Shown here in pieces: positions 34,799 to 42,310 of a stretch of DNA of 51,783 nucleotides. The first letter of the stretch is position 1; each line of letters opens with the position of its first letter. The notes below the pieces were generated by a model, which searched no databases, was not told where the DNA came from, and saw only the letters and a program-made list of their open reading frames with translations. The translations under genes and the position numbers were made by a program. The stretch lies in assembly GCA_012267415.1 (NCBI GenBank), contig JAAXGN010000161.1, positions 1 to 51,783 of the forward strand. The letters run 5' to 3'. Source of the DNA: Candidatus Poribacteria bacterium. Its GTDB lineage: Bacteria > Poribacteria > WGA-4E > WGA-3G.

Positions 34799-35917
34799 TT
34801 ACCAGATTGCCATTTCTGTATCACGGTCAAATAGGTGCATCTGTTTATCATCAAAGTCCAACCATACCTTCTCACCAATATCCACTTTGAAAGTTGGGTG
34901 TGTTCTGACTCGCAATACTATCGGTTCCTGTGTTTCAGGATGTATGCCAAGACTGAGGTCAAGGATGTTAACTGCACCGAGTGGTTCAATTAAGTGAACA
35001 TCTGATGCAATTTTCCGACCGACAGATTCTCTTGACACCCTTACATGCTCAGGTCGAACACCTAAGACATATCCATTCTTCTCTTGATTCGCGTTTAACT
35101 TCGACTCTTGCTCATGTGAGAGATCTAAAACCACATCAGTGTGATCTATCTGTAGTATTGTGTTTTCCTTATCTAGTGTTAACTGGGCATCCAGTAGATT
35201 CATTGATGGCATCCCCATAAAACCCGCAACAAATAGGCTTTTCGGTCTGTTGTACACTTCATAAGGTGTTCCGACTTGTTGTAATACACCCTGATGCATA
35301 ACAACAATTCTATCTGCAAGGGACATGGCTTCTATCTGATCATGCGTTACAAAGATAGTCGTTGCGCCTATCTCGTGGTGAAGATGTTTGATTTCCGCAC
35401 GCGTATCAATACGAAGTTTTGCATCCAAATTCGCCATCGGTTCATCAAGGAGATAGACCTTAGGCTGACGAACCATTGCCCGACCCAGTGCAACACGCTG
35501 CATTTCACCGCCACTGAGTACACTCGGTTTCCTATCTAATGTCTCAGTAATTTGCAGTATCTGTGCTACTTTTCTGACTCTAACATCTATTTCAGGTTTA
35601 GCAACTTTTACGGCTTTCAGTGGAAAAGCAATGTTCTCGTAGACAGTCAAATGCGGATATAGCGCATAGAACTGAAACACAAACGCAATATCTCTGTCTG
35701 CAGGGGACATGTCGTTTACGCGATGTCCATCTATAAGGATATCCCCAATTTCTGGGTGTTCTAAACCGGCGATAAGTCGTAATGTTGTTGTTTTTCCACA
35801 ACCCGACGGTCCAAGAAAAACAACAAACTCCTTATCCTGTATTTCTAAGTTAAAGTCTGTTACTGCGATAACATTGCCGAAACGTTTTACAATGTTCTTA
35901 AGTTGAATATGTGCCAT
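34799..35917 (-). CDS. ABC transporter ATP-binding protein, MalK/UgpC type
   Basis: A 372-residue ATPase of carbohydrate or polyol importers. It has Walker A FLGPSGCGKTTTLRLIAGLE, the Q-loop, signature LSGGEMQRVALGRAMV, Walker B VYLLDEPMANLD and the switch His in FVTHDQIEAMSLADR. From residue about 240 a TOBE/MOP-type regulatory domain follows, as in MalK. Permeases and a binding protein are not adjacent, so it may serve several importers. It starts 18 bases after the PhyH gene and is probably co-transcribed with it. Confidence 0.9.
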   Translation of the reverse strand: MAHIQLKNIVKRFGNVIAVTDFNLEIQDKEFVVFLGPSGCGKTTTLRLIAGLEHPEIGDILIDGHRVNDMSPADRDIAFVFQFYALYPHLTVYENIAFPLKAVKVAKPEIDVRVRKVAQILQITETLDRKPSVLSGGEMQRVALGRAMVRQPKVYLLDEPMANLDAKLRIDTRAEIKHLHHEIGATTIFVTHDQIEAMSLADRIVVMHQGVLQQVGTPYEVYNRPKSLFVAGFMGMPSMNLLDAQLTLDKENTILQIDHTDVVLDLSHEQESKLNANQEKNGYVLGVRPEHVRVSRESVGRKIASDVHLIEPLGAVNILDLSLGIHPETQEPIVLRVRTHPTFKVDIGEKVWLDFDDKQMHLFDRDTEMAIW

Positions 35918-35935
35918 AGGGTGCTCTAAAATGAA

Positions 35936-36736
35936 TTACGGACTATGATCTGTGTCTATTGGTGTCTCATCGTTTTCCAAGAAGCGATCAATTGTATTAC
36001 GCGTTGCTGGACTTGTTCTGAAGTCTGCAATCCATGGCTGTCGGAAATATGCCTGTTTCTCTCTTGGAAGACCCTTAAGGACTTCCGGTGGAATACGTAG
36101 ACGATGCCAATGTGTAGCAAGATGAGAATAAGCATTAAGCACTGCAATACGTGGAGTCTCACGTTGCCACACTGGTCCTGCGTGACATAAGTTCTCAGTA
36201 AAAAAGATTGCACTGCCAGCAGGACACTCGTAGGTCATGAGGTATGGACTACGTTTCCCATCCTCTAATGACATGTGGTCAGGATGCATAGGAAAATTTG
36301 ATTTGTGACTTCCGACAATAAAGTGTGTTGCCCCATCGTTCTTGGAAATGTCTGTCATCTCAAAAACGACGCGCACCATCCCTGCATGAATCTTACCATT
36401 GTTCACACGGTAACCGAAGATAGGATCTGCTTGACGCGGACCACCACCGTGCAATCCACCATGTTCTTGTCCTTTCTTACGCCAGACAGAAAATGTGCTT
36501 TCCATCCGGATGTCTGGACCGATAATCTCGTGCAATACTTCTATCACTTTTGGATGATCTATAAGCACACTACACGCGCCGCCCGGTACTGCTCGGTGTT
36601 CTGGGGGAAGTGATTCTCGATCATGACGCATTCTATGGAGTTGGTCAATAATGGCATCTACTTCATCTTTGCTGAGAATTGCAGGACGAACTAAAAAACC
36701 TGTTAGGTCAAACCTAAATTTTTCTTCATCAGTCAT
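35936..36736 (-). CDS. Phytanoyl-CoA dioxygenase (PhyH) family protein
   Basis: A 266-residue Fe(II)/2-oxoglutarate oxygenase-fold protein. It shows an early FDLTGFLVRPAILSKDEVD, the region GGLHGGGPRQADPIFGYR that may hold the first metal His, FEMTDISKNDGATHFIVGSH, and the distal CHAGPVWQRETPRIAVLN with His and the 2-oxoglutarate-binding Arg. AGGAG precedes the ATG. The substrate is unknown; bacterial members act on diverse small molecules. The family is strikingly expanded in Poribacteria-like genomes (general knowledge). It is followed closely by the ABC ATPase; upstream the IsrB-like element intervenes. Confidence 0.85.
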   Translation of the reverse strand: MTDEEKFRFDLTGFLVRPAILSKDEVDAIIDQLHRMRHDRESLPPEHRAVPGGACSVLIDHPKVIEVLHEIIGPDIRMESTFSVWRKKGQEHGGLHGGGPRQADPIFGYRVNNGKIHAGMVRVVFEMTDISKNDGATHFIVGSHKSNFPMHPDHMSLEDGKRSPYLMTYECPAGSAIFFTENLCHAGPVWQRETPRIAVLNAYSHLATHWHRLRIPPEVLKGLPREKQAYFRQPWIADFRTSPATRNTIDRFLENDETPIDTDHSP

Positions 36737-36852
36737 AATATTGTCTCCTGTTCAATAAACCTAATAGTGTCAATTCTTCACACATTTTCTAAAAATCTAT
36801 CAAAATCTTGCCGACAGGACACCGCAGCTTTAGCTCGGTGGTGTAGTCGGCA

Positions 36853-37860
36853 CTAAATGCTATATTGAAAATTTAATCTTTTTAATATGCGAAACGTGTT
36901 TGGTTTTGCTCCTCTCACAACTTGTTTGCTACTTGATATTTCACTAAGATTGAGCCCGCCTCTTGTGTCAAAACCTGTCACGCGTAGGAAACCGTGTTTC
37001 GCATGTTTCACAAGTGTATTCTTGACAATACCTAAACACATTGTGCCACCATATCTCGGTCTTTTACCGCCACGCTGCGGGTTCTGTCGGTGCAACTCAC
37101 GCCTTCTCATCGGTATCGGTGAAATGCAGAATATATCCCTATTATCAGGAAGACTATCACCACCAACAATATGATAGGCTAAACACCAACTATCCACACA
37201 ATGTGCCTCAAAGGTTGCTGATAGTTTCTGCTTTGATTTCTTGAGACCGAGACTGTCTCTGATCTCTTTTGTTTCCCAACCTTGCAGTGTTAGCAGAGAC
37301 CATCGCTTTTTGACTTCCGTATAGAACCACTGCTTACCCACCTCTAACGGACTAAAGGATTGATTCCACTTTTTAGCACCTTTAATTGTTCGTGCTTTGA
37401 TGTCTTCTACACACACATGCGTGATCGGATACAATTTGGACAAACAATCCAATATACGCAATTTCCACTCCCATCTTGCCCGCGTGCCAGCAGGGATGCG
37501 TTTCTTTTGAGCAAGTCGGTTCGTCCTATTCTTCCGATTAGGACACTTGCGTGAACGCCTACCTCTACGGAGGTCGCGTCTTTTTTCAACCTTCTTGCCA
37601 ACATCTTTGTGAGCATCTGCTTGCACATTCAGATAGGTGTGAGCCTCAGATTTTACTGTGAAACCTTCTTTTTTAGAACCCGGATCAACACCGACCGCGA
37701 TCTCTTGGGTATATTCTGATGTTTCGTAATTCAACCTGATACAGAATATGCCGTTTGACCAGTAGGGTGTTGCTTTACCACTCTTGATTAGATGGCGTGC
37801 AACTGGCGGAGTGGTTGGCATCAGTTGCTTGTCTTCTTTAGATTTTACTGGCACATACAT
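36853..37860 (-). CDS. IsrB-like RuvC protein (HNH-less IscB relative, RRXRR family)
   Basis: A 335-residue protein with the IscB/IsrB architecture: an N-terminal PLMP-like domain (QLMPTTPPVARHLIKSGKA), RuvC-I VGVDPGSKKEG (D59), an Arg-rich bridge helix (KRRDLRRGRRSRK, 93-105), RuvC-II VCVEDIKART (E152) and RuvC-III EAHCVDSW (H220, D223). Only about 65 residues separate RuvC-II and III and no HNH motif is present, which distinguishes IsrB from IscB. All RuvC acidic residues are retained. The family is known as RNA-guided nickases of OMEGA systems. The C-terminal about 100 residues (RYGGTMCLGIVKNTLVKHA) would contact target DNA. Activity here is untested. Confidence 0.82.
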   Translation of the reverse strand: MYVPVKSKEDKQLMPTTPPVARHLIKSGKATPYWSNGIFCIRLNYETSEYTQEIAVGVDPGSKKEGFTVKSEAHTYLNVQADAHKDVGKKVEKRRDLRRGRRSRKCPNRKNRTNRLAQKKRIPAGTRARWEWKLRILDCLSKLYPITHVCVEDIKARTIKGAKKWNQSFSPLEVGKQWFYTEVKKRWSLLTLQGWETKEIRDSLGLKKSKQKLSATFEAHCVDSWCLAYHIVGGDSLPDNRDIFCISPIPMRRRELHRQNPQRGGKRPRYGGTMCLGIVKNTLVKHAKHGFLRVTGFDTRGGLNLSEISSSKQVVRGAKPNTFRILKRLNFQYSI

Positions 37861-38066
37861 CGTATGTAAAACTCCTTTTCAGGGTATATGTTGCCCCATC
37901 CAGATCAGGTATTCGTAGGGGAGTCGGACTTGGGGAGCATCCGAAACATACTTCAGGCTGCCACGCCCAGAATACCCGATATATTACTGTAGTGAAGATC
38001 TTAATCCTTGACAGGGAACGTTTGGCTACGCTATGTCAAAGCACCCACGCTTTAGCGGGGTGATCT
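37861..38066 (-). ncRNA. Candidate omega RNA (HEARO-like) of the IsrB element
   Basis: In IscB/IsrB loci the guide RNA is encoded immediately upstream of the ORF. Here the 206 bases between the left-end hairpin and the ATG have no ORF of their own and can form several helices. Examples on the minus strand are GTTCCCTGTC.., GGGTATTCTGGGCGTGG.. with CCCCTACGAATACC, and AAAGGAG before the start. The guide would come from the flank beyond the left end, that is the tail of the PEP-hydrolase-like gene. This is inferred from position and architecture. Confidence 0.5.
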
Positions 38067-38894
38067 TTACATGCGTATTTTCTTGAATTCCGCAATCTGT
38101 GCGGTGATAGCCCGTTCTGTCGGAAGACGTTCAGCACTTGACGCCCCATAGAAACCAACGACACCTTCAGTATTATCCAGGACATATTTTGCATCTTCTG
38201 GTTCAGCAATAGGACCTCCGTGACAGATAACAAGAATGTCAGGATTTACACCTTGCGCCGCGTCGTGAATAGCTTGCACCCGTTTTGCCGCATCTTCAAG
38301 GGTGAATGCAGTTTTGGCTCCGATAGAACCTTTAGTAGTTAATCCCATGTGTGCAACAAGTATATCTGCCCCAGCATCTGCCATCTGTTCTGCTTCAGTT
38401 TCATTGAAGGCATAAGGGGTCGTCAATAGATTCATCTCATGTGCTTTTCGTATCATCTCCACCTCTGGACCGTACCCCATATCGGTCTCTTCAAGGAGTT
38501 GTCTGAAAGTGCCATCAATTAGTCCAACCGTGGGGAAGTTCTGCACACCAGAAAACCCGATAGCATCAATCTGACTCAGAAAGATATCCATCAGACGGAA
38601 AGGATCAGTACCACAGACACCTGCTAGTACCGGTGTATTCTTCACAACTGGCAGCACTTCACTTGCCATCTCTACAACAATCTCATTAGCGTCTCCATAA
38701 GGCATCATGCCAGCGAGTGATCCTCTTCCTGCCATTCGGAATCTTCCCGAATTGTAGATGATAATGAGATCAATTCCACCTGCTTCTTCACATTTAGCAG
38801 AGATACCCGTGCCTGCGCCTGCTCCAATGATGGGTTTACCCGCATCAATGTTGGATCGTAAAGTATTTAAAATATCTTCGCGTTTGAATTTCAT
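38067..38894 (-). CDS. Phosphoenolpyruvate hydrolase-family TIM-barrel protein
   Basis: A 275-residue TIM barrel of the PEP_hydrolase/Tm-1-like family: KREDILNTLRSNIDAGKPII, then GAGAGTGISAKCEEAGGIDL, IIIYNSGRFRMAGRGSLAGM, PVLAGVCGTDPF and GFSGVQNFPTVGLIDG, VAHMGLTTKGSIGA and VICHGGPIAEPED. The biochemical role of these proteins is poorly defined despite the name. Its stop lies exactly at the edge of the IsrB element. It has a TATAAT-type promoter upstream and probably headed the PhyH-ABC-HAD run before the insertion. Confidence 0.85.
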   Translation of the reverse strand: MKFKREDILNTLRSNIDAGKPIIGAGAGTGISAKCEEAGGIDLIIIYNSGRFRMAGRGSLAGMMPYGDANEIVVEMASEVLPVVKNTPVLAGVCGTDPFRLMDIFLSQIDAIGFSGVQNFPTVGLIDGTFRQLLEETDMGYGPEVEMIRKAHEMNLLTTPYAFNETEAEQMADAGADILVAHMGLTTKGSIGAKTAFTLEDAAKRVQAIHDAAQGVNPDILVICHGGPIAEPEDAKYVLDNTEGVVGFYGASSAERLPTERAITAQIAEFKKIRM

Positions 38895-38942
38895 TTTGTT
38901 TCCTTTTCTGACTTCTAAATTGCATGATAAATTGATTCTTGA

Positions 38943-38972
38943 ATTATATCAAATTTTTCATTTATTTGTCAT
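38943..38972 (-). promoter_or_regulatory. Promoter of the PEP-hydrolase-like gene
   Basis: On the minus strand ATGACA (38972-38967), 18 bases, TATAAT (38948-38943); about 50 bases upstream of the ATG. Confidence 0.6.
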
Positions 38973-39001
38973 GTTTTTTGCACTATTATATTAGATAAAA
39001 T

Positions 39002-39031
39002 TTGACATAGATTGCGTTAACATGGTATTCT
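39002..39031 (+). promoter_or_regulatory. Promoter of the retropepsin gene pair
   Basis: TTGACA (39002-39007), 18 bases, TATTCT (39026-39031), about 60 bases before the first ATG. Confidence 0.5.
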
Positions 39032-39092
39032 AACTAAACAATGAGAATACAATTAGGGTGAATTTTGAATCGAATCTTAGGAGAGAAATAGG

Positions 39093-39344
39093 ATGAAACA
39101 CCGGAATTGGACAGAGGATGATTCCCGAAAAGCCAAACATATTTGGGAAGAATATAGAAGTCAGCATGACATCAGTGATCGCTTTGGACAGACAGTTGGT
39201 ATTGATCCTAAAAGTAAACAGATTTGGTTCGGCGACTCCGCTTTACAGATAGTTCAACATCGTCTTACTGAAGGATTGACTTCTCCACTTTTTTTTGAAC
39301 GAGTTGGTTTTCCTGCCTATCTGCGTAAAGGTGGACGCCGATGA
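39093..39344 (+). CDS. Small protein paired with a retropepsin-like protease
   Basis: An 83-residue soluble protein I do not recognise. It starts MKHRNWTEDDSRKAKHIWEE with a helical, charged N-terminus, then ISDRFGQTVGIDPKSKQIWF and a terminal GFPAYLRKGGRR. GGAGAGAAATAGG precedes the ATG. The size, own promoter and overlap with the next gene resemble two-gene toxin-antitoxin-like or regulator-plus-protease cassettes, but that is only an analogy. It overlaps the next gene by 14 bases if that gene uses GTG at 39331. Confidence 0.65.
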   Translation: MKHRNWTEDDSRKAKHIWEEYRSQHDISDRFGQTVGIDPKSKQIWFGDSALQIVQHRLTEGLTSPLFFERVGFPAYLRKGGRR

Positions 39345-39696
39345 TCATGGAACAGTAACATTGGATGGTGTACCGATCATTACGCTCCAAATCGCTGGAC
39401 GAGAATGGAGAGCAACTATAGACACAGGTTTCAATGGATACTTGGAATTACCTGATGTGCTACTGCGTCCTCTGAATCCACAATATATAGGTCAAGTGAC
39501 TTCTATCTTGGCAGGTGGTCAGAGTATTGAAGAAGAACTTTATCAGGTTAATTTCTTGTTTGATGATAGAGAGATTTTTGCAGAAGCGACATTCGTTGAC
39601 GATAGCGACATTCTAATAGGAACACAATTATTACGTGACTATTGTCTAACGATTAACTTTGTCATGAGAACTGTTGCAATAGAAAGAGTAAATTAA
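39331..39696 (+). CDS. Clan AA (retropepsin-like) aspartic protease
   Basis: A protein of about 121 residues with one aspartic-protease half-site: RATIDTGFNGYLELP carries the D-T-G triad near the middle, followed by the second hydrophobic-G-like element SDILIGTQLLRDYCLTINF. This is the layout of single-domain retropepsin-like proteins that act as dimers. The start is uncertain: GTG at 39331 (chosen, overlapping the previous gene), TTG at 39361 or TTG at 39295. There is no signal peptide. The tight overlap with the 83-residue protein suggests a functional pair. Confidence 0.72.
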   Translation: MDADDHGTVTLDGVPIITLQIAGREWRATIDTGFNGYLELPDVLLRPLNPQYIGQVTSILAGGQSIEEELYQVNFLFDDREIFAEATFVDDSDILIGTQLLRDYCLTINFVMRTVAIERVN

Positions 39697-39738
39697 CTAA
39701 TGTTACTGACACATTCTAAGAATGAAAGGAAATAAGTC

Positions 39739-40365
39739 ATGAAACCAATTTTTAAACCCCTAATCATAATCGTTACAGCACTACTCTGTGTTTCCTTAGT
39801 CGGCTGCGGCGGAGATGATGAAGATGATATGAAAGACGATGTCGCTATAGACTTCGTAGATACTACATGGCAGGTTGTTTCAATTAATGGTCTGATGTTT
39901 GAACAACTTTTCGCCGCTGATGAAGAAGCAGAATTTGAAACTGAATTTATGCTCGGTGAAAACAGCTGGACTTTTAGTACAGACGGTTCGTTCACAGGTA
40001 CTTTGAAGTTCATAGTCACAGAGAAATATCCTGAACCTGTTTCTTCAATGACACAGGAAATCGATATCAATTCAGCGGGTGATTACACTGTAGAAGGAAC
40101 AACCCTGACAGTCACAAATCATGATCTGACAATTGATGTAGATGTAACGCTTGAACCTAAAGAAGTATGGGAACAGCAAATTGTAGGAAAAACAGTAGAA
40201 GAATTAGAAGACGATTTGGCAGCAGAGACCAAATTAGGATTTGCGCCTACTGCTTCAGGTGCTTTATTTAGGGATGGAACTGAATACACGTGGCGTCATG
40301 AAGAAGATTCCTTAACATTCTCCAACCTTACTCAGGTAATCGTGTTAGAACGCGCGGTTGAATAG
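39739..40365 (+). CDS. Lipoprotein of unknown function
   Basis: A 208-residue predicted lipoprotein: hydrophobic signal LIIIVTALLCVSLVGC with lipobox LVGC, then GGDDEDDMKDD. The mature part (TWQVVSINGLMFEQLF, then WTFSTDGSFTGTLKFIV, GDYTVEGTTLTVTNHDLTI) looks like a lipocalin-like or META-like beta-barrel, as in many small lipoproteins with TW...G...W.F. AAGGAAA precedes the ATG. The phosphonoacetate hydrolase-like gene follows after 11 bases. Confidence 0.72.
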   Translation: MKPIFKPLIIIVTALLCVSLVGCGGDDEDDMKDDVAIDFVDTTWQVVSINGLMFEQLFAADEEAEFETEFMLGENSWTFSTDGSFTGTLKFIVTEKYPEPVSSMTQEIDINSAGDYTVEGTTLTVTNHDLTIDVDVTLEPKEVWEQQIVGKTVEELEDDLAAETKLGFAPTASGALFRDGTEYTWRHEEDSLTFSNLTQVIVLERAVE

Positions 40366-40376
40366 CAAAACTCAAA

Positions 40377-41489
40377 GTGAAACAAAGAAAAATACTGATT
40401 ATCTGCCTAGATGCTGGAAGCCACGATTACTTAGAAGCAAGTGATGTGCCAAATATTCGCAAGATGGCAGACGCAGGTTTCTATAAACAGGCACATTCCG
40501 TAATCCCATCCGTAACAAATGTCAACAATGTCAGCATTGTTACAGGATCGTTTCCTAAAACACACGGGATTACTTCAAACTATTATCTTGATAGAGATAC
40601 AGGAGAAGGGAAATACATTGAGGATAGCACCTTTCTATTAGCACCAACGATTTTTGAAATCGCGAAAAAGAATAAATCAGTTGAAAAAACTGCACTCTTT
40701 GTTACAAAACAGAAGTTGCTAAGGATTTTACATGCAGGAACGGATATCGCAATCGCTGCAGAAGCACCCTCAGATGAATATATTGATGCCATCGGTCCTG
40801 TTGAACCAATATATTCATGTGAGATAAACTGGTGGTTGCTTCGTGCTGTTCAATATACACTCATAAAATACGATCCAGATTTAGTGTATTGCTCAACAAC
40901 CGACTGGGTTCAGCATAAGTATGCTCCGCATGAAGAGTTGTCACAGATTCACATGTTCGAACTGGATAAGATAATCGGTGAAATTGTAGATGATAACCCC
41001 AATCGCGAGATATACATAACTGCTGACCACGGTATGGAGGAGAAAACAGCTGCAATTGATCCAAGCCGAGTCCTCAAACAGTATAGAATCTCAGCTAATT
41101 CAATACCAATCATCAAGGACAGATATGAAGCACACCATAGCAACTTAGGTGGTGCTGCTTATGTTTTTCTGGAGCATCAGCGAGATTTAGAAACTGCAAT
41201 ACAAACCCTTAAAAATACACAAGGAATTGAGGAAGTATATTCAGCACCAGACGCTGCTCAGATATTCTCACTGTATCCAGATAGAATCGGTGATATTTTC
41301 GTGTTAGCAGATAAAGAAACAGTTTTTGGTGTATTGGATGTTCCTTATGAGAAAGTTTCCCTGAGATCCCACGGTTCTCGACATGAGAGTTATGTGCCGA
41401 TTATTGGCTATAACAGTCCATTTTCGGTTTCTGATTTTACGTATAATCTTGATATCGGTAGACTCATTATAGATAGTCTACACAAATAA
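40377..41489 (+). CDS. Phosphonoacetate hydrolase-like alkaline-phosphatase-superfamily enzyme
   Basis: A 370-residue type I phosphodiesterase/phosphatase-superfamily enzyme. It begins ILIICLDAGSHDYLEASDVP (metal Asp12), then PSVTNVNNVSIVTGSFPKTH, a close match in pattern to phosphonoacetate hydrolase, with T47 as nucleophile. Further metal-site motifs are STTDWVQHKYAP, YITADHGMEEKT and SHGSRHES. Two zinc ions are expected. It has no signal peptide, fitting a cytoplasmic phosphonate or phosphodiester hydrolase; the substrate is not certain. GTG is the start codon, without a strong ribosome site, 11 bases after the lipoprotein. Confidence 0.8.
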   Translation: MKQRKILIICLDAGSHDYLEASDVPNIRKMADAGFYKQAHSVIPSVTNVNNVSIVTGSFPKTHGITSNYYLDRDTGEGKYIEDSTFLLAPTIFEIAKKNKSVEKTALFVTKQKLLRILHAGTDIAIAAEAPSDEYIDAIGPVEPIYSCEINWWLLRAVQYTLIKYDPDLVYCSTTDWVQHKYAPHEELSQIHMFELDKIIGEIVDDNPNREIYITADHGMEEKTAAIDPSRVLKQYRISANSIPIIKDRYEAHHSNLGGAAYVFLEHQRDLETAIQTLKNTQGIEEVYSAPDAAQIFSLYPDRIGDIFVLADKETVFGVLDVPYEKVSLRSHGSRHESYVPIIGYNSPFSVSDFTYNLDIGRLIIDSLHK

Positions 41490-41504
41490 ACAAAGGAGAT
41501 TTCT

Positions 41505-42107
41505 ATGGCGAATGAACAAAACAGTGGTTGGGTTTCACTCTTTGATGGTGAGACATTGAACGGATGGGGTGCAACCGGTAAAGACGAAGGTTGGACCGTT
41601 GATGACGGTAGTATACTCTGCACCGTTAAAGGTGGACAATACCTATATACTGAAGATCAATTTGACAACTTCGTACTATCTCTTGAATATAAGAGTGAAC
41701 CGAGAGTGAATAGCGGTGTTTTTATCAGATGGGAAGATCTAAAACGACCTGTACAGACCGGACTTGAGATACAGATTTTAGATACACACGGTAAAGACCC
41801 AGCAACTAAACACTGTTGTGGATCACTCTACGATGCACTGGAACCAACCCGAAACGTCTGTAAACCTGCAGGTGAATGGAATGAGATGATAATCACCTGT
41901 GACGATAGTATCGTTGCAGTTGAAATGAACGGTGAAGAAATCGTCCGTGCAGATTTAGACGAGTGGGACACACCTCACAAGAATCCTGATGGAAGCAGAA
42001 ACAAATTCGGGATTGCACTCAAAGATTTCCCCCGGAAAGGACATATCGGTCTTCAAGACCACGGGGGCAAACTCTGGTTTCGTAATATAAAAATACGAAC
42101 ACTGTAA
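41505..42107 (+). CDS. DUF1080 (3-keto-disaccharide hydrolase-like) protein
   Basis: A 200-residue concanavalin-like beta-sandwich protein of the DUF1080 family: GWVSLFDGETLNGWGATGKD at the start, FVLSLEYKSEPRVNSGVFIR in the centre, TGLEIQILDTHGKDP and GHIGLQDHGGKLWFRNIKIR at the end. Family members act on 3-keto-glycosides or similar sugars and are usually secreted, but no signal peptide is seen here. AAAGGAG precedes the ATG, 15 bases after the previous gene, so the two may be co-transcribed. Confidence 0.88.
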   Translation: MANEQNSGWVSLFDGETLNGWGATGKDEGWTVDDGSILCTVKGGQYLYTEDQFDNFVLSLEYKSEPRVNSGVFIRWEDLKRPVQTGLEIQILDTHGKDPATKHCCGSLYDALEPTRNVCKPAGEWNEMIITCDDSIVAVEMNGEEIVRADLDEWDTPHKNPDGSRNKFGIALKDFPRKGHIGLQDHGGKLWFRNIKIRTL

Positions 42108-42151
42108 AGGATATGTACCGATTCTTTCAACAATCTAACTCAATAAAACAA

Positions 42152-42180
42152 CCGTAGGGGCGGGGTTTCCCCGCCCGCAC
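42152..42180. repeat. GGGGCGGGG hairpin repeat
   Basis: CGTAGGGGCGGGGTTTCCCC followed by GCCCGC: a GC-rich palindrome related to the central hairpins of MITE families 1 and 2, here without their terminal repeats. Confidence 0.65.
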
Positions 42181-42310
42181 ATTGCTGTACCCACGCGCAT
42201 ATTGCCAATTTACCATTTTCAATCAGAAGTCAAATCTAATACCCTCCCTTCCATCCTTCCATAGAAAATTTATGGCAAAACATCCTAAATTTGTGTTATA
42301 ATATTACATC

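Larger units (their letters stand above)
36809..38066 (-). mobile_element. IsrB-like (IscB family) IS200/IS605-type element without transposase
   Basis: The element comprises a right-end hairpin directly after the ORF stop (36809-36852, outer stem TGCCGAC/GTCGGCA, inner loop CTTTAGC), the RuvC-protein gene, an about 200-base leader, and a left-end hairpin (38042-38062, CACCCACGCTTTAGCGGGGTG). It lacks a Y1 transposase and would need one in trans. It is wedged between the PEP-hydrolase-like gene, whose stop abuts it, and phyH. The exact ends are not proven. Confidence 0.75.

Noticed and set aside
36853..37860. IscB with HNH, or TnpB
   Set aside because: No HNH motif between RuvC-II and III, and the PLMP start plus early Arg-rich bridge helix differ from TnpB.
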